From positions 119,993 to 183,992 of the forward strand of contig JH720353.1 of assembly GCA_000231825.2 (NCBI GenBank): a stretch of DNA of 64,000 nucleotides, read 5' to 3'. The stretch is from Tetrahymena elliotti 4EA. Lineage: Eukaryota; Ciliophora; Oligohymenophorea; Hymenostomatida; Tetrahymenidae. Under the pieces are notes generated by a model, which was not told where the DNA came from, ran no database searches, and saw only the letters and a program-made list of their open reading frames with translations. Positions 1-13,900 of the stretch are shown here, piece after piece. Each line of letters begins with the position of its first letter. The first letter of the stretch is position 1. The translations under genes were made by a program, and so were the position numbers.

Positions 1-141
1 AATGGAGATTCAACTGGTTCTGATGGTGGTTCTCCTTCAAACCCTGGTGACTAAGCTAGTAACGGAGATGAAGAAAGCCCTCATGATGATGGAAATGCTG
101 GAGTTCCTGCCCCTGAAGAGGAAGAACCAACAAACCCATGA
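1..141 (+). CDS. C-terminal tail of an acidic, low-complexity protein (5' end outside window)
   Basis: Read in frame 1 with TAA = Gln, the first 46 codons are open and end at TGA (139-141). The residues are mostly Gly, Ser, Asp, Glu, Asn and Pro, for example the run APEEEEPTNP just before the stop. No domain can be recognised from this tail. It is probably the disordered or cytosolic C-terminus of a larger protein that begins before the window. One in-frame TAA at 52-54 already shows the ciliate code. Confidence 0.6.
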
Positions 142-778
142 TAAAAATCTAAAGTAGTTAAGTCAGAATAAGATGGATACTGAATAACTTGATAAATACT
201 TTAGAGGAAAATAAAAAAATAAAAATATCTATTAATATATATTCTATTTGGTTGATAATTTTTTTTTAATTAAAAAAAGATATTCAGTTTACTAATTTTA
301 ATTCCAAACATTTTATAAAATGCCCTGATTTCAATTTCGTTGATTCCTTCAGTTTATTAGTCTTAGCAATTTACATTTCTTATTATTTATTTACAAAAAG
401 TACATGTTTGGAGTAAAATTATTTTAAATGTTGAAAAAAAAAGTTATTTAAGCAAACTTTACTTTTTTTATTCATGAAATTTATTATTCACATTAATCTA
501 TTAGAACATCAATAATTTAACAAATGTTGATTCAATAACAAAGCGATTAATTTTAATGATTTAGTATCTAAAACTATGCAGTGCTTAAAATGTTAATTCA
601 AAATGTCATTTAAATAATATAGGGATATTAATAAAAGAATTTTGGGTATAGTCATCATTGTACTCAAATATTTTTCTGTAAAAGATAGTTTTTCACTCAT
701 TTGCTTGTTAAATTATAAGAAAGTATAAAAATTGAACAAAATTGATATCAGAAATTTGATTTGATAGCAAATAAGTAA
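142..778. other. AT-rich intergenic spacer
   Basis: 3' flank of the partial gene and 5' flank of the cysteine-rich gene. Only A/T-rich sequence with short homopolymer runs is visible; I see no RNA gene or coding exon. Confidence 0.5.
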
Positions 779-1971
779 ATGAAATCTTTTATTTTTGGTA
801 TTTAATTAGCATTTATACTCTGTGGAGTTGCTGTAGCAATGAACCCAGATAGTTGTGACATGTTTACTAATATGTCCTGTACTCTTGGCATTACTACTGC
901 TATCAATAATTGTAAAGAAAGCAAAGACATCTCTAAGTGTTACACAGAATTATAAGCTTAAAAAGAATGCATTAATTGTACTTGCAACATATTCCCTAGC
1001 TATTGCTCAGAAAAATCAGGAGACATAGACAAAGAAGGAAGCACAAACCCTTTTTCTAAAGTAAAAACAAGTAATGAAGATACTCACTATATTGATATCC
1101 AAAAGATTCTTCTCACTGCCATTAAATGCGACCCAAACCTATTTTCAACTTGCCAAACAAAGATTAAGTATATCTCAGGTAAATTATTTAAATATTGAGC
1201 TATTCTTTATCTCTTTATATATTTAACTGCATTTCTATTTAAATAATCATTTTATTAAATTAAATTGAAATAGGGGAATGTTTGATGTAGAATGACAACA
1301 AGCCTATTATTTAATGTATATAAGATAAAGTCAAGGATACTGAATGCAATACTTGTGTATGCAAAGTTTTACCTTAATTCTGTGACAAAGAACAGTTAGA
1401 TAAGGCAGAAAAAGAAAAAAGCTAAAAGCCCTCTTCAAGTGGCACTCCTAATATTGGAGACATCCTTTTAGGAGGATTATTTCAATCAGGATTGAATTCT
1501 GATAAATTGAAAGACCTTCTCTCTAATGGTTCTGTCAAAGAGAATGTTACAAACTTGCTTCAAGATTAAGGAATCTAAAACAAAGTAAAGGAACTTCTTA
1601 AAAACTAATAGATCACTGATTAGTTAAAAAATCTAGTTCAACAAAATCCTGAATAAGTATCTAAGTTAATGCAAAACATAGCAGACAATAAGTAAACATC
1701 AAAGATTGCATAAGAATTAGCTGAAACTCACATCTAAAAGGAGAAAGAAAAGGAAGAATAAGAAAATAAGAAAAAAGAAGAAGAAGAATAGTAAAAAATG
1801 AAGAAAGAATGCACCAGATCCTTAAAGAGTAAGTGCCAAGTCGATTTTTTCAAACTTTTAAAGAAATGCCCTCCATCTCAAAGTGGCCACTTAGCTTGTA
1901 TCTACACATAATTAAGTGGAAATGAATGTGAACCTTGTATTTGCTCCTTTATTAAGAATGCTTGCAAGTGA
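779..1971 (+). CDS. Secreted protein with three 8-cysteine repeats and a Gln/Lys/Glu-rich linker
   Basis: Two exons, 779-1178 and 1274-1971, joined at a phase-1 intron (gtaaat...aatag), giving about 365 aa. The start MKSFIFGIQLAFILCGVAVA is a clear signal peptide. The mature protein has three copies of the spacing C-x7-C-x10-C-x(8-11)-C-x9-C-x2-C-x-C-x6-C, at roughly residues 24-75, 118-172 and 315-365. The first two are adjacent. The third is separated by about 140 residues that include a low-cysteine region and a charged coiled-coil stretch rich in K, E and Q. The intron falls inside repeat 2. The even cysteine count suggests four disulphides per repeat (inference). The spacing is not one I can match confidently to saposin, EGF or other named folds. 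The protein is probably secreted or lumenal; its function is unknown. Confidence 0.85.
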
Positions 1972-3049
1972 TTTAATCTACTAATGAATTTTCAACTCTA
2001 TTTGTATTAGTTTTAATAAATAACTTTTATTTTATGGTTTGCAAATTTTATAATAAATTTATTCTTTCTTATAGATACAGTCCAAATCAATCCTTCCTTC
2101 CTTCTACATAGCAATTATTGCTTAATTATTCTCATTTTTAAAGCTATTTTTTTATGATTAACTTTTTTAAAAATATTTTTTTTTAAAAGAGAATTAGCTT
2201 AATAAAACCAAATCTTTCAAATTAGATTTTAACCTTTTTTAAAACAATTTTCAATTAAAAGTAAATTAAAAAGCATAGTATTTAAATTTCAATATTAATC
2301 AAAATCAACTAAAAATTAGATTAATATTAAATCAATATGAAGCTCATTTTAAAACTATTTTTTGAAAAAAGAAAATAAACTTCATCTCCTTCATCACAGC
2401 CTTTTATTCAAATATGATTTTTTATATTTTTTGAAAAGTTTTTCATGAAAAATAAACTAAAAAAAAAGCTACGATTTAATTTTGAATATTAAGAAAAACT
2501 AATTAAATTCTACATCCCTATTAAGTCAATTTCAAGAATTCTATTTTATATTATCTGAAAACAAAAATATGGGAAAGCAAACAATTTTATTTTTGTTAAA
2601 TTTAGTAAATTAATTGTAAAATAAACTAAAAAATTAACTTCAACAAATGAACATAAGATATCTTATAAGGATGATAGTATTCAGATTTTACAGAAAATAT
2701 ATCTACTCTTTGAACACTTTTTTTATTAAAGTTTTCTTTGAAAAAAAATTAGTTGTTTGAGAAACAATTGAAATTTCTATTTTTTATTTTTCTTTTAATT
2801 TTTTAAGAAACATCAATAAAAAAATCAATTTAAAATTCTTTAAAAAGAAATTTGATTTATTTTTAATTCATTAAAACCTAATATATATGAGAAATTAAGA
2901 TTCAAGAAAAAAAGAGAACACTTAAATTTTTTTTTAAAAGCTTAAGTTTTTCAAAATAATTTAATGAAGCTCAGTTTAAAAATAATTTAATAGAAAATGA
3001 AATGAACAAGCAAGTAAATATAAGTTTATGTTTTAAAAGGATCGACTCT
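1972..3049. other. AT-rich convergent intergenic region
   Basis: Lies between the stop codons of the cysteine-rich gene (plus) and the first PAS-membrane gene (minus), so it holds two 3' UTRs. There are many A/T runs. I see no coding exon. Confidence 0.5.
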
Positions 3050-6000
3050 TCAATTATCCTACTTGTTAAGATAGGATATCATATAAGGATTATCTAATAC
3101 AGATTCTATAGAAAGTAGACTAATTATTCTTTTTGTTTGTATCATTTCTTCTTTAACCTAGTAGTAGAACTAAGCAAATCCAAAATAGAAAATACAGATC
3201 ATCATTATTAGTTAGTAAATTAATAGAGTTTGAAATATGAATTTCATCTCTTTTATAAAAGTATTGATTCTGTCTAATAAGAAATCTTTAAGAATTTCAA
3301 TACATTTCAAGATGATATCAAAGTATTAATCTAACTCAACTAAACTATTTGAGTTTTCCCAAGAATAAAATGTTTCATTAAATTACTTAAGATTAGTTAT
3401 ATTATATAATGGACTCAAATCAAAGTAAGTTTAAAAGTAATCTTTTATAGTTATTTACAATCCCTTGGTAAGAATTCCACTTTTTATTTGTTAACACTGA
3501 GAGATATCAAATTAATTTTCAGAACTAATATAATTAGGGTATTCTTTTGCAGCTTGGCATACATTATCAGTAATCAATTTATAAAAAAACTCCTCATATA
3601 ATTTATCTTAATACCTTCTTGAACTTTAAGATAATTAAATTGCTTCATAAAAAGAGGTTAAAGATGAAGCTTATGTTGAACTTAAAGCTGAAAGTCTCTT
3701 ACTAAAATATGGAGGGTTATATAACCTAGAATTTCTTGAACTTATCAAAAGTAATCCATTTGTAATGGCTTATATGCTGCATGTTGTAGCTTTCAAATTG
3801 TAGAAATTTTCTATTTATTTAAAATAATTAAAAAATAATAATAAAATCTTGGTGAATATGATATAAATATATTTACATATTAAGACAATAAGTATATTTG
3901 CTTCACTGTAGAAATTACTGATATAAACATAGCTTATTACTGGTTAGATGATCATCAGCATAATTGCTATTACTATGTAGATAACATGTTTAGGATTAAA
4001 TTTTTTTATTTCAGAATATGATGATATTGCTTTACGTTTCTTGTAAATTGGTAATTAGAAATACTTTATTTTGGTTTAAGTTTTATGAGAGAGAATAGAG
4101 ATTTGAATTGGCTGAACCATATCATTCAGAGACTAGCTAGATAATGTACAAAATAACTTTAGTAATTCCTCATTTTTAATTTAAACGTGGTAGTAAAGAG
4201 GGAGAGTAAGAAAGCCAAGCAAGATTATAACAACAATTATAAAAATCATAATAAAAAGAGCTTAATTTTTAATTGTTTCAGTAATTGAAATGACAGAGTC
4301 AGATATCAAAGCCTAAATTGCAATAACTTATGTATTAAAACTTGGGAAATTATCTAATGTGATAGTCTAAAAAAATATATTGTTCATTAATTCATTTGGT
4401 AGAGAAAAGTATGAATTCAAAAAGACAGTAAAATAAAGAATTGGTGCTGATAAATATTATTTTTGAGAAGTTATGTTTTAATAACGATTTTTTAAAACAG
4501 CTATGTCTTAGCTAATTACTATTTACATGTTATTTTCTAATGTATATTTAAAATATGTTTGATCTATATTATCTGCATTTATAAAATTATCTACTAAGTT
4601 TTTATACAGCAAACGATTTTAAGTTAACCTAGAATCAATTACATCTTTAAATTCTGGATGCGCATTTAGAGATTAAAAGTAATTAGAATCATCCATAATC
4701 TTTAGATAACTATCAGAAATAATTTTGGCATAAATAGACCTAATAGATAATGGCCAAGGGAGATATTTAAAATTGAGGTAAGCTGTATTGAATTAAGTAT
4801 CATTCTTTAAATATTAATATAAAATTAAACCAGAAAAAGAGAACAATGCAGCAAAGCCAAATACCATTAAAATATTTAGCTGATTATTTCTTTTTACAGA
4901 ATGAATCATTCTGAACACACTTTTCTTTATCTCCTAGTTGATACTTTGGCTTGTATTTATTGAGCTAGTGGCATTTAGACGAGATTTTTACATTTCAAAT
5001 TCTCTCTGATTTTCTTCTTCTCTTGCTATGCTGTCACTAAGCTATTCTGAAGTTATCTCATTAGCCTACAAAACCTATTTGTGAGAGTAAAAAGTTTGTC
5101 CATGGTTAAATGTTTATTTTTTTGTTTTGTTCCTGTCAAATTTTGAGGTATTATAATATCTCTCCAAAGAAAATTAATTATTCCCAGTTTTATCATTGGC
5201 TTAATACTAACTATTGTTTATTTCATTTTAAAATGAGGAGAATTGCATTTTTGTTGAAACCTTTTTCAAAGTTTTTAATTGATTCTCTTGTTGAATCTAA
5301 ATTTTAGCTTATTTTATTCTTTCTTTCAGTAACTCACAAAAATTAAAAACTTTAGGAACACCAGAATCTTCGTTTATCTTCACAGGAGTTTTTGAAGAAT
5401 TTTTTAAATAATTACTCTTTTGATCATCTGTTGATTTATCACCATCATAATTTTTATTTAATTATGCTTCTTTTACTTTTTCATCAGCATTTGATTTATT
5501 TTTCTTGTCTTTTTACTTTGAGAGCTGAGCTGAATTTTAGCTATCATTCTAATAAAAAACTTCTACTTGCTTTAAATCATAGTATTCATTAAGAATATTA
5601 TTTATTGATTCTTCATGATTTAAAACTTTTGATTTGCTATGTTAGTTTTTAAAAGTAGCAGATTGGTCACCATTAGTTTAACTTTTAGTATAAAAGTTGT
5701 TGTTTATCATTGAATTTTGATTGGTTAATATATTCTCTGTGTAATTATTTTAGTCTTTTAAAAGCAAAGACTCATCCTTAAACTATTTTTATTGCAAATA
5801 GCTCTAATCTACTTTATATGTATCTGATCTCTATTTATTATACAGCAGCTTATTTTCACTCTGTTGGTAATTTGGAGAAACAAGTGTGGTAAATAAACTG
5901 TTATTAGATAGAGGCGATATTAAATTTTATGGGTAATTATTCATGTTGTTCATGTTAGAGTTATCTAAATTATCCACTTTATTTGGATAATAAATATTTG

Positions 6001-9000
6001 TTAGCTCGTTGAAATTTTTTTATTCTATTTCTTAACTTTATTCCTATAATTTCGTTACTTAGTTATATGTTGTACTACCTTATAAATAAGATTCTTGAAA
6101 TAAAGGGAATTTTGAAACCTCCACATCGTTAGTGGCAATTTCATTATTCATCATTTCTTTTTAAACAAAACTACTTTCATAATTTAAAAACTAATTGAAA
6201 TTATTATTTGTTTATCTATAGCACTTCTCTGGAAGATTATCCTAATATAAATCGCTTTGATTATCTTCTTCAGAAATATTTAGATCTTTATTTGGTTATA
6301 AAAAATTATTGCAAAAAGGTAAAAAAAAAGAAGATTTCATTAAAATGTTTTAAAAATGAAGAAAAAGATAAAATAAAAATTACTGCTATCATGGCCGTTT
6401 TAGGTGTTTTAAAGATTTTGAAGTTCGATAAGTTGATCAATGATTTCTAAGTCATTTGTTAAATCTATGTCAATATTGAGAAGGGTGTGAAATTGATTCT
6501 TAAAATTCAATAAACTTTCCTTTTAGGTTTGATAATTTGTAATTTTCTTGAAGGTGTGCAATTCTAAGATATCAAATTAAGCTTTTGAGAAGTTATTCAA
6601 AATAAATTTAAGTTTAACTGAATATAAATCATAGAATTCTACACTTAAACCCTGAACGTATTATTTTAAGTTTTAAAGATCAAGTTTCTAGGTTAAGCTG
6701 AAACGCTTAAACCCTTTTTTAACAGCCTATTCTTTAGGGATAAAAGCAATAGTTTGAACAGTTTAACTAACTGTTTCAAGAAATTTGTGATTTACTTACT
6801 GCTTTTCTAAGTAACTTAAAAGAGGAATAACTCTATTTAAATGTATTTTATAAACTTCGTTTTAAGAGTAAGTTTTACGAAATATTTTATTATAAAGTAT
6901 CTGTGACATGCATTAAATTTAAAACTTTTAGCAGGACATAAGGATGTAATAGTAGTCATTTTACATTTTTTAGATAAAAGCAGTTAAGCCACATTCATCT
7001 AAATTAATATAATCAGGTCTGAATTTCAAAGAAATAGGCACAGCCCATCCTCTCTCATTTTGGGCAATCTAAAGTTTGAAGTAATTGATAGTTGAGTTCT
7101 CAGGATTGCGAATGTAATTCTTAAGTATTTCATCATGAGCTTTTTGCAAGTATTTAGGTATGATAATATTAATATTCTTGTTTATTGATTACTCAAAAGA
7201 ATAGCCAAATATGTTCTCAAACTTATTCTAGAATTTTCGAATAGTACCTATGTCGTTAATCAAAGAAATAAAGATTACGCATGTTTCTTTATTAAAAATA
7301 TTAGGATCAGTATTCAAACCATCAAAATTAAATTATCTATTTTTTCTAAATACTTGTCTTTTCTTTTATCCAAACCCCAAGTAATTGATGAAATTTTCTT
7401 GGTAAAACTGAAGCTTTTAGCTATTTTAGTTCATTTTGTTTAAAGTTAATAAGTCTTAGTGAAGAGACTCCTTCTACTCCATAATTTTTATAGCCAGCTC
7501 TCTTAGCATTGTTAAATTTACATGATCTTAGAAAAGAAGCAATAAAAATTACTATTTTTACTAAAGGATACTATAGTACTTATCTTCAGTTTAATTGAGT
7601 AATTCATCAAATTTAATTCCAACCATATAATCTGTTACTAAGATTTTATCATCATGAAGTGCTCTTTTGTATTGATCTTCTTAGCTGATTTACTCTTCTT
7701 GATACTTTAAATTCTTCTTTTAGCTTTAATTCATTTTATTCACTAAAGTGTATGATTTCTCAGCCTACTTAAACTTATCTGCTGCTTTTTAAAATATATC
7801 TACAAAAATGGCAGTCTCTCTGAATGAGAGTTTCATAAATTTTTTAAGTCTAATGATTTCACTGAAGCTAATTAATTTATTCTAATAAACTTCAATAAGA
7901 AAATGAAGATATGTAAAGCACAACAAATTTGAAATTTTGTTGCTTTTTCCAAAACTCTCTGAGATAAACTTCCCAAACATTTATCTAATATATTTTATTA
8001 AGTATTTCTATCTTATTTCTTTTCCTAAAACCATATTCTGGAACGATTTAACATCTAAAGGCTATTTAATATTAATAAAATAAATTTACCAAGTTCATAT
8101 TTTTAATTTTTAAAAGTAATCATTAAAAAAGATATTTTTTGACTAATCTAACAAAATAAATTAAATCTATCAAGTATTTTTAGAAATAAATGACTTAAAA
8201 CATAAAAAAAATAAATTATTTTTAGCAAAAATTGCAAAAACCAAATTTTATTTATTTATTAGTCTCTTAATAAAGCCTAAAAATGTTTGATGAAATAGTA
8301 ATTGTTAAAGACTAGAGTGAAGAAGAAATATTAAATGTGTTAGCCAGTATATTAAAAGAATTAAAAATTTAATGAAGTATAAATCTAAAAAAATATTAAG
8401 TCAATTATTGAAGGAAAATTGAATATAAATTGAATTTCATTTAAATTAATTTAATAATCTGCTGATTTAAAAATGTAGATCTTGATTTTTCTTAAATTTT
8501 TGAAAATAAAGACAAGTAAATATAAATGAATTTAGATTGAAATTTGAGAAATAAAATATTTTACTTCTTTACTGCAAAAGCAATCAGGATATTCTTCACA
8601 TTAGGTATTATGATCCAAGGTGATGTATTCAAGTACTATTGAAGAATTACTTTCAGTATATTTAGAGTAATCAAGAGAAATATTTTTTATTATTAATCTT
8701 AAGTAAAAATCTAAATCATCTGGATTTTCTACATATTAATTTGAACTGTAAAGCTTATTATATAAGTTAGACTAAATCATACTGGTATATGTAGCTATCC
8801 TATAAGAAATAGGCAACAAAATTAAAATATGCATATTAATTTAGAAATAGTCAGGTGAAAGTAGAGAAATATATAAAGCAACTACTAAAAATAAATGGTA
8901 GATTTGTAAAGTAAGATCAAGATTTCTTATCTTTGGTTCTTCAAAATTTCTTATAGAAGAAGAAGTAAAAATTTTTAATAAGCATAAAAATAAAGATGGG

Positions 9001-9934
9001 ATTAACATAATCTTTGGATCTGATCCGTACCTTAATGCTGCACAAACTAAAGTCTCAAGAAATAAATTAATCATAATAATCTTAGTAGAAAACCTGTTTG
9101 CTAGACTATCTGTAAGTATTACGCTGTAGTTTTGGTCATGAATTCTAAAGATTAAGCCTTTATTATTAGAAATATATTTAATATTATGATTCAATAATAA
9201 TTTAATATTTATAAACAAAAGAATGTCAGTATTTGCTTTTGCTATCTTTAAAACTTTTATTTCTACATTATAAAATGTTAAAATAGTAAAAAAAGTTAAG
9301 CTTAAATCTATTTTTAACTTTTATCCTAATATTATTATCCATTTATTAGTTATACTTTGGGATATTTATTGAGAATTTTAAGATTATTTAGTAATTAAAT
9401 GAAAAAATGTAAATAAATTCATTTACAGGTTATCAGTATTGCAATTATTCCATAGACGGCAGCAATATTCTATTGATGTAACTAATCTAATGTAAAATAG
9501 AGCATAGGAATAAAAAGAACATATGAAAATATTTGAGAAACTACCTTTAAATAGGATTTACTCAACCTAACAGTTAGTCCGAATTTATTGAATTAACAAA
9601 AAAGGAAGTCATTGAATAAAGAGATAAAAACTAGCCCTGTTATTCCTAAGCTAGTATAAAACAACTCTTTTGAGTATGATTTATCTAAAAAAACTGAGTA
9701 TTTGTCTATTTTAAATTATTTTGAATCAAAATTATCTAGTTGATCAACTAGGTGTTATGATACCATCAGCTAGACATGAAAAAAAAACCTAATCAACAAC
9801 AAAGCACATCCAACTAAAAATGATCTATTCTTATTATTGATAACTTAATAGAATTGGTTAATATAGTACTACCATATGCTCTCTTTTATCTATTTAACTA
9901 ATTTAAATTTTTTTTCTACATTTAATGTACTCAT
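3050..9934 (-). CDS. Large multi-pass membrane protein with TmcB-like PAS domain, tandem copy A
   Basis: About 2,000 aa, read from ATG at 9934 to TGA at 3052-3050. Introns that keep phase: 9263-9426, 8062-8564 (503 bp, unusually long) and 6286-6383; more may exist near the 3' end. The N-terminal exons encode several hydrophobic helices. A cytosolic region follows with a PAS-like domain at about 7320-7000, with motifs such as FGYSFEQSINKNINIIIPKY, then HDEILKNY and GWAVPISLKF. This layout matches the TmcB-type PAS proteins that are abundant in ciliates (family knowledge). A Ser/Asn/Gln-rich segment (about 6280-5100) precedes at least three more membrane segments, for example ILMVFGFAALFSFSGLIL and ALFIMIFIIVVIILLGFL. 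The C-terminus reads ESVLDNPYMISYLNKQDN. It is paralogous along its whole length to the next gene. It is likely a sensory or signalling membrane protein; ligand and output are unknown. Confidence 0.82.
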
Positions 9935-10903
9935 ATTAGGTTTCCTGCTTATTTGCCTTTAAAAATGTGTTGTTCTACTTAAATTTTGATTTTTAATTAA
10001 AACACAATTTTTGTTAAAATTTAAAAAGGTAAATAAACATAATATACTACTTAATGAAAAAAACCAATTTTTATTTCTACTTGCAATCCTCTTTATAAAT
10101 TACAATATCATTTTTATTGTTTTCATTTAAAGTAGAAATAAATATCATTAAAAATCTATTGATGCCATAACAATTTCCTTTTTGTTTTGATATTTTTTAA
10201 ATGTATTCATTTTGATTGTAAATGTTCAATCATAAAATTTATAATTTCATTAAAATCCTAGAAAAATAAATGTTAATTAACTGATTTAAAATTTTCTATT
10301 TGTATTCAGTTTTTCTATTTACGAATTTTTACTTAAATAGCCTTTCTTTTATTGTTTATTTAAATATCATATTGAGAACTCACAAAGTTTTTAAAAATGA
10401 TTCAACCAAATTAAATTTTCTTAAAATTAATTTTTTGAAACATTAATTATCACCAATGAAATTAATTTATAAGTAAATATTTTTAGTTATTTTTTTAATT
10501 TTTGCTTATTTAAAAATATCCTTTGATTTAATAACTAAAATTTTTTTTTCATTTCAAATTTACTTTGAAATTTATTTTCAAACCTTTTAAAAGAAAAGTA
10601 ATTATTTTAAAATTTTTCCTTAAGACCATAAAAAATTTAAATGTAACAATTAATTATCCAAACATTTTTAATGGTTAACCAAAATTACAAAAAAAATACC
10701 TTTTTCTTTTACAGAAAGAAGTATTTACATTTATAAATGTAATAAAAATCCAAAGGTTGTTTTTAAAAATATTACAACCTAAAATATAGAGATTAAATTA
10801 TTGCTTTTAATTAATAAAAATTCAGAAATCAATGCTTTAAATAAAATAAAAATTACTTGAAAAAATATGAAGTTAAAATATTTGAATAAAAATAACATAG
10901 TGA
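9935..10903. other. AT-rich spacer between the tandem paralogues
   Basis: Contains the promoter side of copy A and the 3' end of copy B. Runs of A and T dominate; I see no exon or RNA gene. Confidence 0.5.
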
Positions 10904-13900
10904 TCAACTTTCTTATTTATTTAGATATGAGATGATGTAAGGATTGTCTAAAACAGTTTCAATAGATAGGATACTAAGCATTCTCTTTGTTTCCATCATC
11001 TCAAATTTAACTTGTTTATAGAACATGATAAAACCAAAATAGAATACAAAGAACATCATAATTAGTTAGTAAATTAGTAAAGATTTTAGCACGCTTTTAA
11101 TTTTATCAACAAAGCTTTCTACTCTGTCTTAAAGAAAATCCTTTAATATTTCTATTGAATTTGTGATTATATCAAAGAATTGATCAAGCTCAACTAAATT
11201 GTTTGAGTTTTCCCATGAATAAAAAGATTAAGTAAAATGTTAGGTATCAGTTATATTATATAAAGGACTAATAAAAGCATAAGTTTCAAATAAATTCTTT
11301 AAAGAAATCTATAAACCTTTTGTAAGAATACCGCTTTTGATTGAGTTACAAATTTAAATATCAATTTTATTTTAATCACTTATATATTAAGGATTATTCT
11401 CTATTGTATCACATAGGTTTCCTGTTATAATAGCATAGAAAAAATTTAAATATTAATCATTTTCATATCTTGTAGAACTTTAAGATTACTAAATAGCTGA
11501 ATAAAATTAATTAAGCTAAGTAGTTTATTAATTAATCAATGATTATATTCTAGAGATATAATAAGCATTATCATAGATCTAATATGCCTAGGACCTTACC
11601 AAAATCATAGAATTAGATATAACTTACAAACTCACACAATAAGTTTTGATAGAATAAAAGTTTTCTATTTTATAAAATATAAAAATTGAGAATTAAAAAA
11701 TATATTTTTATTTCAATATTATGAGTGGTTAATATGAGATAAATAGTATTTCAAATATAATTCTCCTGAGTGATGATAGAGAATTTTATGTAGAATAATT
11801 GACCCATTTAAAAAAAAAAGAAATTGAATTAAAAACTTACATATTAAATCAATAAGAACATGAGCTTCATTGTAAAAGTTGTTAATGTAAACAAAGCTAA
11901 TAATTGGCTATATAATCATTAGACATATTCCAAGAAGAATATAAAAGATGTATTTTAAATTTAATTTAGGTATTTGGGAGCATGATGAAATTGCTTTTCT
12001 CTTTTTGTAAATAGGTAGTTAGAAGTATTTTATTTTAGTTTGAGTTTTATGTGAGGTAATTGAAATTTATATTGGCTAAACCATATCATTCAGAGATTAG
12101 TTAGAAATTGTTGAGAATAATTTTAATATTTCTTCATTTTGTATTTAAACATGAGAGTATAGAGGTAGGATAGCAAACCCAAGTAAAAAAATAACTACCA
12201 TTACTACTACCATGATAAGAAGAGCCTCATTTCTGATTGTATTTGTTATGTCTACAACTGATTAAGATATTTAGTTTTAGACATATGTCACTTAAGTATT
12301 AAAAGTAGGAAAGTTATCAAGTTAGAAAATGACTGAATATAACTATTCTTAATCCATCATCATTTGATATAAATTCACTTCCAGCAAAGCTATATAATAA
12401 AAAACTGTAAAAGTAAATTTTAATTTGTAATCTTTAACATTCAAATAAGGATTTTTTAGAGTCGAAACATCCCTACTAACTGTGACATTCATGAGAGAGG
12501 TAGTAATATTTTTAAAATAGCCTTAATTTACATTATCTGCATTAATAAAATCAATGAATTTGCTTTTATATTAGTCATAAACATTTTTTTATCTAGTGAC
12601 AATTTCTTACTGATGCTCTGGTTGGTTTATAAAAGACTAGAAATAATTACTCCAATACATTTATTTCAAAACTTAATCAGAAAATACTTTAGAGTACAAA
12701 AATCTCAATGATAATGGCCAAGGAAGATAATTAAAATTGAGCAAGGCAGTATTAAACTAAGAATTATTCTGAAAGTATTGATACAATATAAGAGTTGAAA
12801 AGCTAAATAGAGCAATAAAGCTAAATATCAATAATAAAAACAGTGAATAATTCTTTTTATTAGAATTTACCATTCTATAAATATTTTTCTTGATCTCTTA
12901 ATTTTAACTCTAATTTGTGTTAATAGAACTAGCTGCTATTGCACGAGATCTCTGCATTTCTAAGTCTCTTTGTATTTCTTCTTCTTTCACTAATGAATCA
13001 CTCAATTACTCAGATGTCAAATCATCTGCTTATAACACATGTTTATGAGATCTGAAGCTTTTTTATTTCATGATATATTTCTTATTGTAATTTCTCTCAT
13101 TTTGATTATTACCATAGTATTTTTCCAAATTTAATTAATTAATTTGCGTTTTAGTTCCAATTAAGTGTGTACTTTTGATACCATCGTCAGCTAAAGACTC
13201 TCTTCCACCTTATCCTTAAATTAAAACTGATAAACGCTGCTATGATAAAACAGTGTTAGAAAAATTGTAAGTTTATTTTCTAGCACTTCTTCTTATATTT
13301 TTCACTTGGTTTTGTTATTCTAATTATTATTTAGCCTATCTTATACGCTCTTTAAGAAGTGAACAAAGGTTGAATGTGCTTTAAGTATTTGATGCACTTT
13401 AAATAATAGGAGATTTTTATTAACTTTTCTAATCTTATGTAGATTTATCTACTTCTAGCTCATCCTCTTCTTCTTCTTTAATTTAAAGTGTACTTTTATC
13501 ATCACTCATATATTTTTATTATATGTATTCCTTTTTATTTGGATTCATAGATTTATTTTTAGTAATTAATTTTTCTACATTACCTTCTTTTTATTTGATA
13601 TCATAAAATTCGTTAAGGATGCTTGTAACAGAAGCTTAATGCTCTAAAGAAAATCTCATTTATTGCTGTTATTTTGAGCCTATATTAGTATTACTATTAC
13701 CATTAATGTTTGAAATACTTTCTAAGGATATGTACTGCTCACTTGTAATTTATTTCACTATGTTATTTTATTGGTTCTATTATTATGATTACTTTGGATG
13801 TTCCTCTACTTAAATTTCTTTTTTTTAAGGAACAAAAATCTTTTAAAATAATTAGCCTTCCTAAGATGATTTAGGTGAGATTAATTTATAATCACTTTGT

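Noticed and set aside
8283..8375. Plus-strand 30-codon ORF (MFDEIVIVKDQ...)
   Set aside because: It lies wholly inside a 503-bp intron of the opposite-strand gene, has no homologue that I recognise and is short enough to be chance. Kept only as a note under the long-intron finding.
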